Assembly (NCBI GenBank): GCA_933228675.1
Contig: OW121740.1
Span: 38,485,492 to 38,549,491 of the forward strand
From: Stomorhina lunata
Lineage: Eukaryota; Arthropoda; Insecta; Diptera; Rhiniidae
Length of the DNA stretch: 64,000 bases
Direction of reading: 5' to 3'
Shown here: in pieces, positions 50,335-60,889 of the stretch
Position numbering within the stretch: the first letter of the stretch is position 1
Layout of the letters: each line of letters opens with the position of its first letter
Program-made: the position numbers and the translations under genes
Notes under the pieces: generated by a model
What the model saw: the letters and a program-made list of their open reading frames with translations, nothing else
Told to the model about the DNA's origin: nothing
Database searches by the model: none

Positions 50335-51692
50335 CACCCCAATTATGAACAAAAACTCACGGCGAGTTTTTTCACTTTTCACTACTCCCCTATTATAAAT
50401 AAAATTTCTCACGCAAATTTTTCACGTTCACTTTCTCCCCTATTATAAACAAATTTCGAAAATGGGAAACTCTTCACAGTGAAAAAAGTAGGTATTACGA
50501 ATGTCAATTAAAGTGAGAATGTGAGATTAAATTTTAAGAAAAATTCCGCCAAATAATTACAAGGGAGCTGTGCTTAAAAATGTAAGTATTCAAATTAAAA
50601 AATAAAAAACTAAATAAATACTTAAAATATTTAACAGGTCTAAGATAACAAATAAGAAGCAGATGGAAATTCTTTTGGATAAAATGCAAGCTTTCCCTGA
50701 TAGCGCTCGTGGTATGGTCAAAGGAAGCAGAGAGGAGTTAAACCGTTTTTGGCGCGGCTTGGAAGAGGAATTGAACTCATCATGGCCTCCATCAAAAAGC
50801 GTTTCGGAGTGGAAGAAGGTAAGATTAATAAAATTGTGTAAACATTTTGTTAAAAAGGCTAAATATATTTCAGGTATGGAGTGATCAAAAGAGGTATGTT
50901 CGACAAAAAGCTGCTCAAAATCTTAAATTCTTCAAAGGAACTGGCGGCGGACCAAATGCAGAGCAGAAATTTACTTCGAATGAAGAGGCCATATATAATT
51001 TGATTGGAATGAAGGAGTCAGTTGAAGGTGTAGCCAGCACATTTGGATTGGGCTGTTCTTCTGCAAGCAAAAATGCAGATAAAGAAATTGAAGCTGCACT
51101 GAACCAGATTTTAGCAGATGATTTTGAAAACATAAACGAAGTTCAAAGTGAGAAAGAGGTTCCATATCAACCACCAGCCAAAAAAATGAAAAAATCGCCA
51201 GTTGTTCCGCCCGCTCGCTCTTCTACTGCTGACATCCTAACAGAAGAAATTTCTATTCAAAAGAATATGTTGGAAACGATGAAAAAGCAGAATGAAATTA
51301 CAAAGAAAATTTATCGTTCCATAGACTGGCTTTATGATGTCAAGAAAGAGGAGTTAAAAGAGCAAAAACGGCATAACCTTGTAATGGAACAGTTAAGGCT
51401 AACGGAAGTTTTATTAAAAAATGTCGTATTTTTTACTTAAAATTTTGTATTTTTTATTAAAAAAATTATTTTGTTTCTTTTTACAAAAATATTTTGCAAA
51501 TTTTCTTGTGTTTTTTCTAAACTTTTATGTTAACGCAACACAGCTCAAAGCAAAACATCTGACTTCGAAAATTCTAAATTCCTTTTCACATAATACTATT
51601 CTCACCGTCTTTTCATAATAGGGGAGTTTGATTTGCGTGAAAAGTCATCTCACCGGGAATTAAACTCACCGGGAGTATTTATAATTGGGCTG
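50335..51692 (+). mobile_element. Transposase-less DNA element carrying a Myb/zeste-like gene (Harbinger-like)
   Basis: Length 1358 bp. The termini CACCCCAATTATGAAC and, inverted, CAGCCCAATTATAAAT are alike. TAT flanks both sides (50332-50334, 51693-51695), and joining the flanks restores GAGATTATATTT as in the intact family 3 copy. Subterminal copies of CTCCCCTATTATAAA occur twice at the left and once, inverted, at the right. A 3-bp duplication and a Myb-like accessory gene suggest PIF/Harbinger, but TAT is not the usual TWA, and no DDE transposase is present. Confidence 0.75.
50580..51440 (+). CDS. Myb/SANT-like (zeste-type) DNA-binding protein, three exons, in a DNA transposon
   Basis: Join 50580..50581, 50638..50818, 50874..51440. 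The start codon is split: AT before donor GTAAGT, G after acceptor AACAG. Exon 2 ends AAG|GTAAG and exon 3 begins TTTCAG|GTATGG, giving 249 residues without a stop. Residues about 10-95 form the Myb-like fold, with W and L landmarks FWRGLEEELN, SVSEWKKVWSDQKRYVRQKA and then TGGGP, typical of zeste-type Myb_DNA-bind_5 proteins. Next come an acidic linker, a basic PAKKMKKSP (nuclear signal candidate) and a C-terminal coiled-coil-like helix rich in E/K/L. In Harbinger systems such a protein binds element ends and aids the transposase. The frame is intact, so it may be recent or maintained. Confidence 0.75.
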
Positions 51693-51761
51693 TATATTTT
51701 TTTGTTCTCTCAAACCATGTTTTTTGTTGCTATAAATTGGATTTTGATTTGTTTCATGCAG

Positions 51762-52589
51762 TGTTGCCACTTCAGGTGTAATTACACATATCATGTGTAA
51801 TTTTTATTTTCATGTGTAGCCGATGTGTAATTGGCTGCATGTGTAATTCATGTGTAATTTAAATTTTTGTCATTTTTGAGTACTAACAGTTTTCAAAACT
51901 TGCATTTTAAAAAATAAATTTATGTGCTTCCCATAATGCAAACTTTTTATTCTAACTACATAAAAGTGTATGTTTTAAAATCCTAGTGCTTATGGGAAAT
52001 CATCCATTCAGATTAAAATATATATGTTTATTGACCACAATCTCTAATTCGGGAAAAAAATTATACTTCATGATTTTCGAGAATTTTATATTCATCAAAT
52101 TAAAACAATATTTAATTTAAGTGACGATATTTATTCAATAGCGGATATTGTTGATCCCAAAATTGCCCAAACTTTTCAACTTTGGATTCTGGTACCTAAA
52201 AGGGCTTAGAATAAGTAAGATTTCTGATAAAAACGTACAAAACGAACTTGCGAAAATCGATAAAAAGAAAAACAGTAAAATTTTATTTGTTTAGTTTTTC
52301 TCAAAACTTTATTTTCATAGACTAGATCCCTTTTCTCGGAGAAGGTGACATATATGTTTAACAAAAAGATTTTTATTCTTCAATGTCGATTTGCAAACTC
52401 TTGACATGCACTTTTCGATTTTGAAACTTTTTTCCAATAATCTTCTTGCTCCAGATTATTGGAAAAAAGTTTTTGATTTAAAGAATTCCTTGGAGATAGA
52501 TTGTTTCCTACTTTGCAAGCTTATTAATGGTGGACCAATTTTTGAACCTACACAAAAAATGTTAAACATGAAGTGGAAGATTTTCAATA
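51762..52589 (+). pseudogene. Possible hAT element relic with C-terminal transposase scrap
   Basis: Starts CAGTGTTGCCAC exactly where family 3 copy 3c breaks off, which looks like a hAT terminus. Near 52440-52560 a frame reads DYWKKVFDLKNSL and then a decayed stretch resembling the hAT dimerisation region, cut off by the mariner insertion. No right terminus was found. The rest is AT-rich without clear coding. This is a weak call. Confidence 0.35.
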
Positions 52590-52591
52590 TA

Positions 52592-53934
52592 AAGAGTGCT
52601 CTAAATAAAATTTGTAGTTGGATTTTCTTAAATAAAAATCAAACCTTTTAATATAAAAACTCTACAAATATAATGACATAAAGAGTGTTCTAAAAAAAAT
52701 ATGCATTTACTATTTTAGACAAAATTTATCCATAATGAAAGAAATAATTTATTTTTTGGTCAAGTTAGTTTCTAGAGATATGTCAAAATGGACTGCGAAA
52801 AAAAAGTTCGTGAAAATATAATTAAAACTTTTCAAAAAAATCCGTCATGGACTTTTAAAAAAATAGCTAAAAATTTGAAATTTGAGTTGACCCTCGAACG
52901 GTTTCTAATGCTATCAGACGGTATAAGGAAAACCTGAGCATTGAAAGAAAACCTGGATCAGGGAGGAAAAAAGGTCCTAGAGATATTGGTAAGGCAAAAG
53001 AAGTCGAGCGACTCTTTCGAAGAGCGCCTAACACTTCTTTAAGAAAAGCAGCTCGTACGGTGAAATGTTCTACAAATTTTGCACATAGAATCAAGGCTTA
53101 TGCTAGACTGAAGACATACAAATTCCAAAAGGTTTCAGATCGCAATGCTATAAAGAACTTAGAAGCAAAAAAACGAGCGAAAAAATTGAAGTCTGATTTT
53201 ATAAAAAAATACACCTGTTGTGTGATGGATGAAGAAACATACGTACTGGCAGACTTTTCTCAACTTCCTGGTCAAGATTTTTATGTTGCTGATAAACGGG
53301 GCAATGTTCGGCAAGAGTTTCGCACAAAAAAACAAACAAAATTCCCTAAGAAGTTTCTCGTGTGGCAAGCTATTTGTAGTTGTGGCAAAATAAGTAAAAT
53401 ATTTGTGGCATCTGGCACAATAAACACAGAAATTTATATAAAGGAGTGCCTACAAAAACGGTTGTTACCCTTTTTAAGAGAGCACAGAGTGACTACATTT
53501 TTTTGGCCCGATTTGGCATCATGCCATTATGGAAAAAAGGCACTTGAGTGGTACTCAAAGAATAATGTCATTTTTGTACCACGAGAGGCAAATCCACCTA
53601 ACTGTCCAGAACTTCGGCCTGTGGAAAGGTATTGGGCTCTGATAAAAAAGGAGTTGAAGAACACAGGAAAGATTTCCAAGAACATGTCCGATTTTAAGCG
53701 CAGGTGGAACACATGCTCCAAAAAGGTATCAGAAGCAACTGTAAAATCTTTAATGGGAGGGTTTCCGAAAAAAGTCGATAATTTTGCAAAACCCGAGTAC
53801 TAAGTAAACATTTTAATGCTAAATGATTTTGTATAATATGTCATTATATTTGCGTATTTTGTAGAGTTTTTATATTAAAAGGTTTGATTTTTATTTAAGA
53901 AAATCCAACTACAAATTTTATTTAGAGAACTCTT
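52592..53934 (+). mobile_element. Mariner-family DD37E element
   Basis: 1343 bp between TA dinucleotides. Terminal inverted repeats of about 90 bp (AAGAGTGCTCTAAATAAAAT at the left; AAGAGTTCTCTAAATAAAAT inverted at the right) are almost identical; an 8-9-bp indel lies near their inner edge. The left flank is the hAT scrap and the right flank is family 2, so the surroundings were rearranged or very nested. Confidence 0.9.
52788..53803 (+). pseudogene. Mariner DD37E transposase, broken by one frameshift
   Basis: Begins MDCEKKVRENIIKTF, a helix-turn-helix N terminus. The frame is lost near 52886 (about one base missing) and continues in the next frame with DPRTVSNAIRRYKEN and RKPGSGRKKGP to the stop at 53803. 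The catalytic domain is whole: D in VMDEETYV (codon at 53228), D in FWPDLASCHY (53510), E in LRPVERYWALIKKEL (53624). Thirty-seven residues separate the last two, the ITmD37E spacing, with the usual NPPNCPELRP box. A start at 53060 would lack the DNA-binding part, so the copy is presumably inactive, though only one lesion is visible. Confidence 0.9.
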
Positions 53935-53936
53935 TA

Positions 53937-53995
53937 TATCAATATTTTTTCATAAAATTTAAAACAAATACTGCTTATATAAACTGAAATCACTG
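53937..53995 (-). repeat. Family 2 scrap
   Basis: TATCAATATTTTTTCATAAA..TTTAAAACAAATACTGCTTAT matches the interior of family 2 copies (47903, 62366). Confidence 0.7.
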
Positions 53996-54960
53996 AATTA
54001 AATTTTTTATAAAAATGTTTTTATAAAAAATTTTTCTATACATATTTTTTTTATAAAATTTTTTTTTTTATCAAAAATTTTGCCAAAGAAAATTTTTTTA
54101 TCAAAAATTTTTCTGTAGAAATTTGGTTTATGAAAAATTCTTCTATAGAATTTTTTTTATCAAAAATTTTTTTATAAAAAATATTTCTATAGAAATTTTT
54201 TTTTTATAAAAAATTTTTCAATAGAACATTTTTTTTTAAACAATTTTTTCTATAGAAAACTTCTTTATCAAAAATTTTTCTATAGAAAATTTTTTTATCA
54301 AAAATTTTTCCATAGAAAATTTTTTTGTTCAAATATTTTTCTATAGAATTTTTTTTTATCAAAAATTTTTCTATAGAAAATTTTTTTATCAAAAGTTTTA
54401 TCCAAAATTTTTCTGTAGAAAATTTTTTTATCAAAAATTTTTATATAGAATTTTTTTTTTATCAAAAAATTTTGTATAGAAAATTTTTATCAAGAATTTT
54501 TTTATGGAAAATTTTTTTCTAAAAAATTTTTCAATAGAAAATTTTTTATCAAAATTTTTCTAGAAAAATTTTTGATAAAAAAATTTGTATAGAAAATTTT
54601 TTTATCAAAAATTTTTCTAAAGAAAATTTTTTTATCAAAAATTTTTCTAAACAAATTTTTTTTTTATCAAAACTTTTTCTATAAAATTTTTTTTTTTTCA
54701 AAAATTTTTCTATAGAAACTTTTTTTTCAAAAATTTGTCTATAGAAAATTTTGTTTATCAATAATTTTTTATAAAAATGTTTTTATCAAAAATTTTTCTA
54801 TACATATTTTTTTTATAAAAATTTTTTTATCAAAAATTTTGCCATAGAAAATTTTTTTATCAAAAATTTTGCCATAGAAAATTTTTTTAACAAAAATTTT
54901 TCTGTAGAAATTTGGTTTATGAAAAATTCTTCTATAGAAATTTTTTTATCAAGAATATTT
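53996..54960. repeat. S2-type satellite array, about 0.97 kb
   Basis: Irregular 28-33-bp units TTTTTCTATAGAAAATTTTT plus TTATCAAAA. A block with TTTTGCCATAGAAAA / TTCTGTAGAAATTTGG recurs at 54080-54150 and 54830-54950. Confidence 0.92.
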
Positions 54961-54964
54961 AGAA

Positions 54965-55000
54965 AACCACCAATAGTTCTAATGGGAACTATTGGTGGTT
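54965..55000. repeat. Perfect 15-bp inverted repeat hairpin
   Basis: AACCACCAATAGTTC, 6-base loop, GAACTATTGGTGGTT at the exact right edge of the satellite array. Confidence 0.85.
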
Positions 55001-55424
55001 TCTTTGATTCGCGTCGCTATTTCTAAAAAAATTAACTTTTAAACGTTTTAAACGCACTTAGACAACGACCATTTGTTGCCCAAACCCATTTCGATATAAA
55101 ATTTGCAACAGTAATTGAATTTATTGCTATTTAAACGTCCTAAAGGTGCTTTATACCCGGACAAATACAGAAATAAAATTTGAATTTTTTCTATCAAAAT
55201 TTATTTTCATCGGATGAAAAAAGATGAAAATTATTTTGAACTGTACTGATAAATATCGATTTTTATATATTTTATTTTCTTCGGATTGAAAAAAGAAACA
55301 AAATTTTTGAACAAATAAAAATCATGAGGGATTTTTAATATTTTTTTAAACTTCAATGATTGTTTTTTTATGGATTTAAACATGAAAATATTGTTTAAAA
55401 AGTATTAAAACCCGGTCTCTGATA
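55001..55424. other. AT-rich stretch, nothing recognised
   Basis: Unclassified; no ORF with family features. Confidence 0.45.
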
Positions 55425-55810
55425 TAAATATAAAAATCTAAAATTGTTTAATATTGGAATTTGTTTCTGTTTTGAAAAATATTCCTAATATTTAAAAAAA
55501 TATTTCCAATATTTACAAAAATATTCCCAATGTTTTCAAAAATAATAGTGTCGTGGCAACAATGTTCGAGATTATATTTCTTTGTTCTCTGGAACCATGT
55601 ATTTTGTTGCTATAAATTGGATTTCGTTTTGTTTCATGCCTATTTTGTTTTTGTCAATTCTCAAAGCGGCACCAACCGACTTTGCTAACATCCAAATTCC
55701 AACTGAATGATTTTAATACTCATTTTCACGAGCTTTATTAATGATCGTGGTATTTACGAAAATTAAAAAAAAAATAACGGCTGCCTTCTCCTGGTTATTG
55801 GGCATCACTG
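55425..55810 (+). repeat. Family 3, most complete copy (3d), hAT-like right end
   Basis: From TATAAATATAAAAATCTAAA to GGTTATTGGGCATCACTG. The inverted terminus CAGTGATGCCCA suggests a non-autonomous hAT family. The left end shows no matching repeat. Confidence 0.65.
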
Positions 55811-57780
55811 TTTTATATACAAAATTTCTTTCTTTGTTCTATAATTCCTTGTGTAAAAAGAATTGAATTGATTTCTGGGATTAAATTGAATATTGATAAA
55901 TTCAGTAACAGTAACCAATTATTTTGTGGTAAAACTAAAATGAAGATTGAAATTTTATCATTAGATTTAATAATTCGATTTAAAATTATTGCTTACAATT
56001 TGAAAAATAAAAATATTGTAATCTTATTATTTAGCCACAAACAAATTTTATATTCATAAACAAATTAAGTTTTACAAAGCTTTTGTTTTTGATAAACTTT
56101 TCTATGATTTCCTTTACTTATTCTTTAATTTAGTATTTAAACTTATAATTCAATTTAATAACTAAATAAAACTGTAGTTGCAGTTAAATTAGATTTAAAA
56201 AAAGTTTTTAAGTTTTCTTTTCCTTTTTTTCAAAAACCATTATTAGCCTCCAGGTTTTCTTAATTTTTCTTCCATTCTAAAATATTTTCATTTTCCTATT
56301 AATATTTGAAAAATTCAATTAAAGTTTTAGGTAGTAGATACCAATTCCTCCTAAAACCAATTTATTTGTCTGCAAATTATCTTTAATACAAAAATCTGCA
56401 AATTTCTCATTTTATTCCGGAAATTATTCTGAGGTTTGTGTGCAAAAATAATTTACCATAGCCTTTGGAATTCAATGAAAATTTTGTTGGAAATGTTGAA
56501 AACTTTTTTAAACAAATTTAAAAGCATTTTTTTTTTATGAAAAAAACATTTTAGTGTATAAGTAATATATTTAGGATTTAATTAATAGAAAAGGAGGACC
56601 ACAATAAATTTGTTGATTTGTTTTTTAAATGAGTAGAATTTATTATCAAAAAAATATTTCAATTAAAAAACTTAAAAACATTCAATCAAAATAAGATACG
56701 ATCAAGCTATGATGATCAATTAGCACATGATCTATGACCAGTCTGTCTAATTGCAAAATAATTTATATAACATGAAAATATTTTATGAATATAGAAACCT
56801 TTAATACTAAAGTGATCAATGCAAATATCTATTAAATAATCAGTATTCGATCATCCAATGATTAAAAAAAGATCCTTTAAAAATAGATCATAATGGTCAA
56901 CACGATTAATTACAATCAACATTAACTATTTACATGTTATGGGCCCCTAAACATCTGAAATTTTTCAATTTTTCAAGAATTTTTTTTCTAAAAATTAAGA
57001 TTTATGAATAGGTTTTCCTAGTAAGTTTATAATATCTTGAAAACGACTTGTCCAATTTTATTGAAAATACATCAATGTATCACGAACAGAATTCCCTTAA
57101 AGTTGTCCTAGAACAATTTTTTTGTGTGTTCAACGGTTTTGAAGTTATTTACATCTCAACGTAAAAAAAAATATTTTTTTTAGCAAAATCGAAAAAATTT
57201 TATTTTTTAAAAATTCATAAAAAATCGAAAGTGACATAAAATTACTATCGTAACTCAACAATCCTAAAGATACAAATATTCCAATTAATACAAACCTTAT
57301 ATTATAAAAATTCCAACGACTGGTTGTGATTTTTTTAATATCCAGCTAATTGGACCCGGTGTTACCCAAGTTGGCAAATTATGGCATACTTGGGATTTTA
57401 AATTCACCAAAAATTTAAGAATAAGAGCATTTTCTCGTATCTTTGTTTCCGGATGTAGCCATTACTATTAATGCAATACTACTTTAAAATCAACTATTTC
57501 AGACTCTCCATCAATAAAGTTTCCGAAACTTTTGGATTGTTTTCCATTTCTCTTTAATAATATCTTTGGGATGTATCATCTTTAGATCGATACTTGAAGA
57601 ATTATTATTATCCCAAGGTTCAACTTTTTATAGTTAATTTAATTTTTGATATCTTTCGCGTTAAGTCTCGATAAGAAGTGGACAATCTTGAAGTGAACAA
57701 TTTTGAAGTGGATAATCTTGATCCGAGCTTGAAGATTTATGTGTAACAACGAAATCTTTGATAATGAGTCTTCAGGCCAA
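55811..57780. other. AT-rich stretch without recognised genes
   Basis: Unique-looking to about 57000. The part from about 57000 to 57780 could be leader sequence of the BEL relic that follows, but this is not shown by the sequence. Confidence 0.4.
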
Positions 57781-57825
57781 GAATAGAAGACCAAGTTTTC
57801 AAGACTTTCTTTTATGCAACCGCAT

Positions 57826-57987
57826 CATTCTAGTCTTCCAAACATGAGACTCCCAAAATATAGCGGAAAATACTCCCAGTTCTACAACTTTATGAGTCTG
57901 TTTGAGAATTTAGTTCACAATGATCCTACGTTGAGGGATATTGAAAAATTCCATCATTTGAAATCTTGTTTATCTGATGAGCTTTAG
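57826..57987 (+). pseudogene. BEL/Pao retrotransposon gag fragment
   Basis: Reads LPNMRLPKYSGKYSQFYNF, then SLFENLVHNDPTLRDIEKFH and HLKSCLSDEL before a stop. The pattern L-P-K-x-x-G-x-Y-x-x-F/W, L-F-x-x-L-V-H-N-x-P-x-L, E-K-F-H-x-L-K is the gag segment of BEL/Pao elements. Only about 55 codons remain; no pol or LTR was found nearby. Confidence 0.75.
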
Positions 57988-58107
57988 GTACAGTCAAAGC
58001 TTTTTATGAGACTGAAATAATTACCCCATGGCTTTAGCGAGTATGAAATGATTTTTTGATTTTTATAAAAAATATTTCAAAACGAGGCCATGTTAAATAA
58101 AAGGTAC

Positions 58108-58361
58108 CAGCACAGTTCCGCCGTGAATCGCCGGGGTATAGAAGGTTAGTACGAAGTTCGATCCTCGGCCAGACCCTCTTGAACAAAATAAAGTTAGATA
58201 CCGGTTATTGAGTTTTAGGCTATGTAAAACTTCTTTAACTAATGCATTTACCGGCGTTAAAACGTAGGGCCCTTTCAAAGAGTCATAAAATAGAATCGAA
58301 TGCTGCTCATTGTCTGAGAGAGGTAACCCTTGTTCCAATTGGAATATTATCGGAATGTTGT
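58108..58361 (+). mobile_element. tRNA-derived SINE, copy 2
   Basis: A box GGGTATAGAAGG (58134-58145) and a good B box GTTCGATCC (58156-58164), then the body shared with 2962-3238. It is followed by TTTTTGGCTTTTGCCAATAA and the AATAAATAAATGT module also seen beside satellites at 32430, 32860 and 41600. Confidence 0.72.
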
Positions 58362-58489
58362 CCCCACAAACGGTTTTTGGCTTTTGCCAATAAATTGTCA
58401 ATTTCATTAATAAATAAATGTTATAGACTGGGATTAAGTGCGAATAATTTTTCTATTGAATAATTTTTTTTTTTTGATAGAATTTGAAC

Positions 58490-59245
58490 GGTGGGTAACT
58501 TTTTTGCCGCATAGATCGATTAAGAAGGAACTTTTGGAAATTTTACAGCTAAGGGGGCAAAAAAGGGTAAAAAAGAGAAAAAATCAAAAATGTTATATCT
58601 CCTAACGAATTAGGCATAGAAACAAAATTCAGATTACGTTTTGACCATCTATTTTTAAGCGGACAGGCGTTTAGTACTTTTTTAAACCCAATATGGCTTA
58701 AAAAAGGGTAAGAATAGTTTTTCTGGTACTTTATTTTAACCCACTCTTAACTTTTGAACCCTTGAATAAAGAAAGGAACTTTGCACTGCAATCAATAGCT
58801 GTAAAAAAATATTGAAAAAAGTACCAAATACGTATATTTGGTACTTTTTTGATTTCGAGGGTCAAAAGTAATAAAAAGGTGATAAAATAATAACTTAATA
58901 TCTCATTAAGTAAAATGAATAGGAACTAAATATTTACTGCTTTTTAATAAAATGTACCGAATTCAATAGGTTCCAAAATACAAAATATGCATATTAAACT
59001 TTTTTATAATAAGGGGATGAAAAGGCGGAAAATTTTTCTAACGTTATAACTTTTAAAGAAATAGGTATGGAAAAAATTTTAAATTGCGTTTTAACCAGCT
59101 AGAAAAATACTTGGTAGCTGGTACTTTTTGGAAAAAAGGTTGAGCAGAACCAATAATGCGTGAAAAATATTTTTGGTACATTTTTACTTTTGAACAAATG
59201 AATTTAGAAACAAAAAGTTTATAGCAAGTATATGCAACATTTGAA
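58490..59245. repeat. Dispersed repeat family 5, second copy
   Basis: Repeated phrases AAAAATGTTATATCTCCTAA and AATACGTATATTTGGTACTT, similar to 30240-31015. Non-coding. Confidence 0.5.
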
Positions 59246-59739
59246 ATGCTTATCATAAAACTCCGAGTAAGGCTCGGTCAACCAGGTACTAAACATTAAT
59301 GTGTGTATTGGATATTTTCGAAAGGAACGGGCAGAAAAGAACTATATATCTACCGATTATCTACCTCAAAATAGTTATGGCCCACCTTTATCAAACAAAT
59401 ACATATATACTGAAAAGTACTGGTAGTATTATTAAAATATTAGCGGATTTTCGGGGTTGGCTGTCCAGAAAATTTTACTTGTCTGGAAAATAAATTACAA
59501 CTAAAGCCGAACTTATTGAGGCCATTCAACGGGCGTGAACTTAAATTTTTCTTAACTATTTGAAAAATTTGTGCTAGTCAATTTCTGGGTGATATAGGGG
59601 AAGTTGGATACCAAGCAAAGGTTCTCATTAGTCTTAACCTAGTATGATCAGACTTATCTTGGTAATTCTTCATCTCAACTGCGGATACTGACTTCCTCGT
59701 GGTAACATCCGGGGAACTACGTTAACACATATTAGAGTA

Positions 59740-59912
59740 GTAGGTTAACATATGCCGCGAGTTCTCAAATAAGAAATTGGAATAAAAACTGTCCCCCTTA
59801 TGTTAAAAAGAGGGCGCCCGGAACTTCGATGGAAAGACCAAGTAGTGAAAAATCTTTTAAAGCTAGGCCTTAGAAATGGGAGAATATGCACATAAGATCG
59901 AAGAGCACAGAA
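59740..59912 (+). pseudogene. Non-LTR retrotransposon (LINE) ORF2 C-terminal relic
   Basis: One frame with two stops reads VG*HMPRVLK, then KRGRPELRWKDQVVKNLLKL and GLRNGRICT. The box R-x-R-G-R-P-x-L-R-W-x-D-Q-V followed by L-x-L-G-x-R-N-x is typical of the end of LINE reverse-transcriptase proteins. The upstream 59250-59739 shows no clear frame. Confidence 0.75.
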
Positions 59913-60110
59913 TTCTTAACTATGCTCGGCCTTTGACCTTAACATGTTGTAAATAAAGGTCATTTAGGATAGTATGTAATTCCTAATAAGATATACTAGG
60001 TTCCAAACAAGGAACGAATATCCAGTTACTAGAAATTCATATTTAACCTTTATATTTTGTAAAAGAACAATTAGTAAAAACCGCAATTAAAAGTCAATTT
60101 TTTCGAAAAA

Positions 60111-60889
60111 CAAGTAAAAAGTGCTATAGTCGGTCAAGCCCGACCATACGATACCCTTCACCACTAAGGTCAAACATGCTCTTTTTCCTGTATAAAGACA
60201 AATATTTATTAAATTTTGCCTTCGCACAAACATTTTCTCAAAACTTAGATATATAAGCAGTTTCCGTTATCTGGACCTATATGAGAGCTAGGGTCAAATG
60301 TGGACCGATTATCTCAAAATTTGGCAAATTGATTAAAGTTGTTACAAAAATTACGTATGCAAAAAATAAACTTAAAATTATCTTATCTTTAGAGCGTTTT
60401 AGTGATTTTTGTATCATTGCGTGCGTTTTGACAGAAGAGTTTGTATGGGAGCTATGGTCAAATGTGGACCGATTTTAACTAAATTTGATACAGTGACTTT
60501 AGTTTACACAAGCAGTATTTGGTTAAAATTGTATGAAAAAATATTGATATTTGAGGCCAATATATCAATTCCGGGAAGTACGACCTATAGGAGGTACCAT
60601 AAATAATAGACAGATTTTGACGAATTTCAATAGCCATGGTCCCCTTAACAAAAACATAATCTGTGCCAAATTTCATCAAATTATCTTAAGAATTGAAACC
60701 TATAGTTTAATTACATGGTTTACATGGGGGTCCACCCAGACAGACGTACGGACGGACGGACTGACATCGCTAAATCGATCCAAAAAGTGATTCCAAGTCT
60801 TTTGGTATACTAAAAGGTAGGACTAAGAAAAATATTTCTTTGCGTTGCATACATCAGCAGAAACTTATAATACCTGAAGTGTATAAAAA
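60111..60889 (+). repeat. Dispersed repeat family 2 copy
   Basis: CAAGTAAAAAGTGCTATAGT..CGACCATACGATACCCTTCA at the left, TATGGGAGCTATGGTCAAAT and GGAGGTACCATAAATAATAG inside, and a decayed right end near TACCTGAAGTGTATAAAAA. Confidence 0.82.

Larger units (their letters stand above)
50187..51761 (+). repeat. Family 3 copy 3c, split by the Myb element
   Basis: The left part 50187-50334 and right part 51693-51761 join to give the sequence seen intact at 55425-55650. The uninterrupted copy defines the insertion site and target duplication of the element inside. Confidence 0.8.

Noticed and set aside
51421..51618. 65-codon frame after the Myb gene
   Set aside because: Phe/Leu-rich frame in the AT-rich 3' part of the element; no domain, overlaps the Myb stop.
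58093..58463. Open frames over the SINE on both strands
   Set aside because: The same region is explained by the pol III-type SINE and recurs, with frames broken, at 2962-3238.
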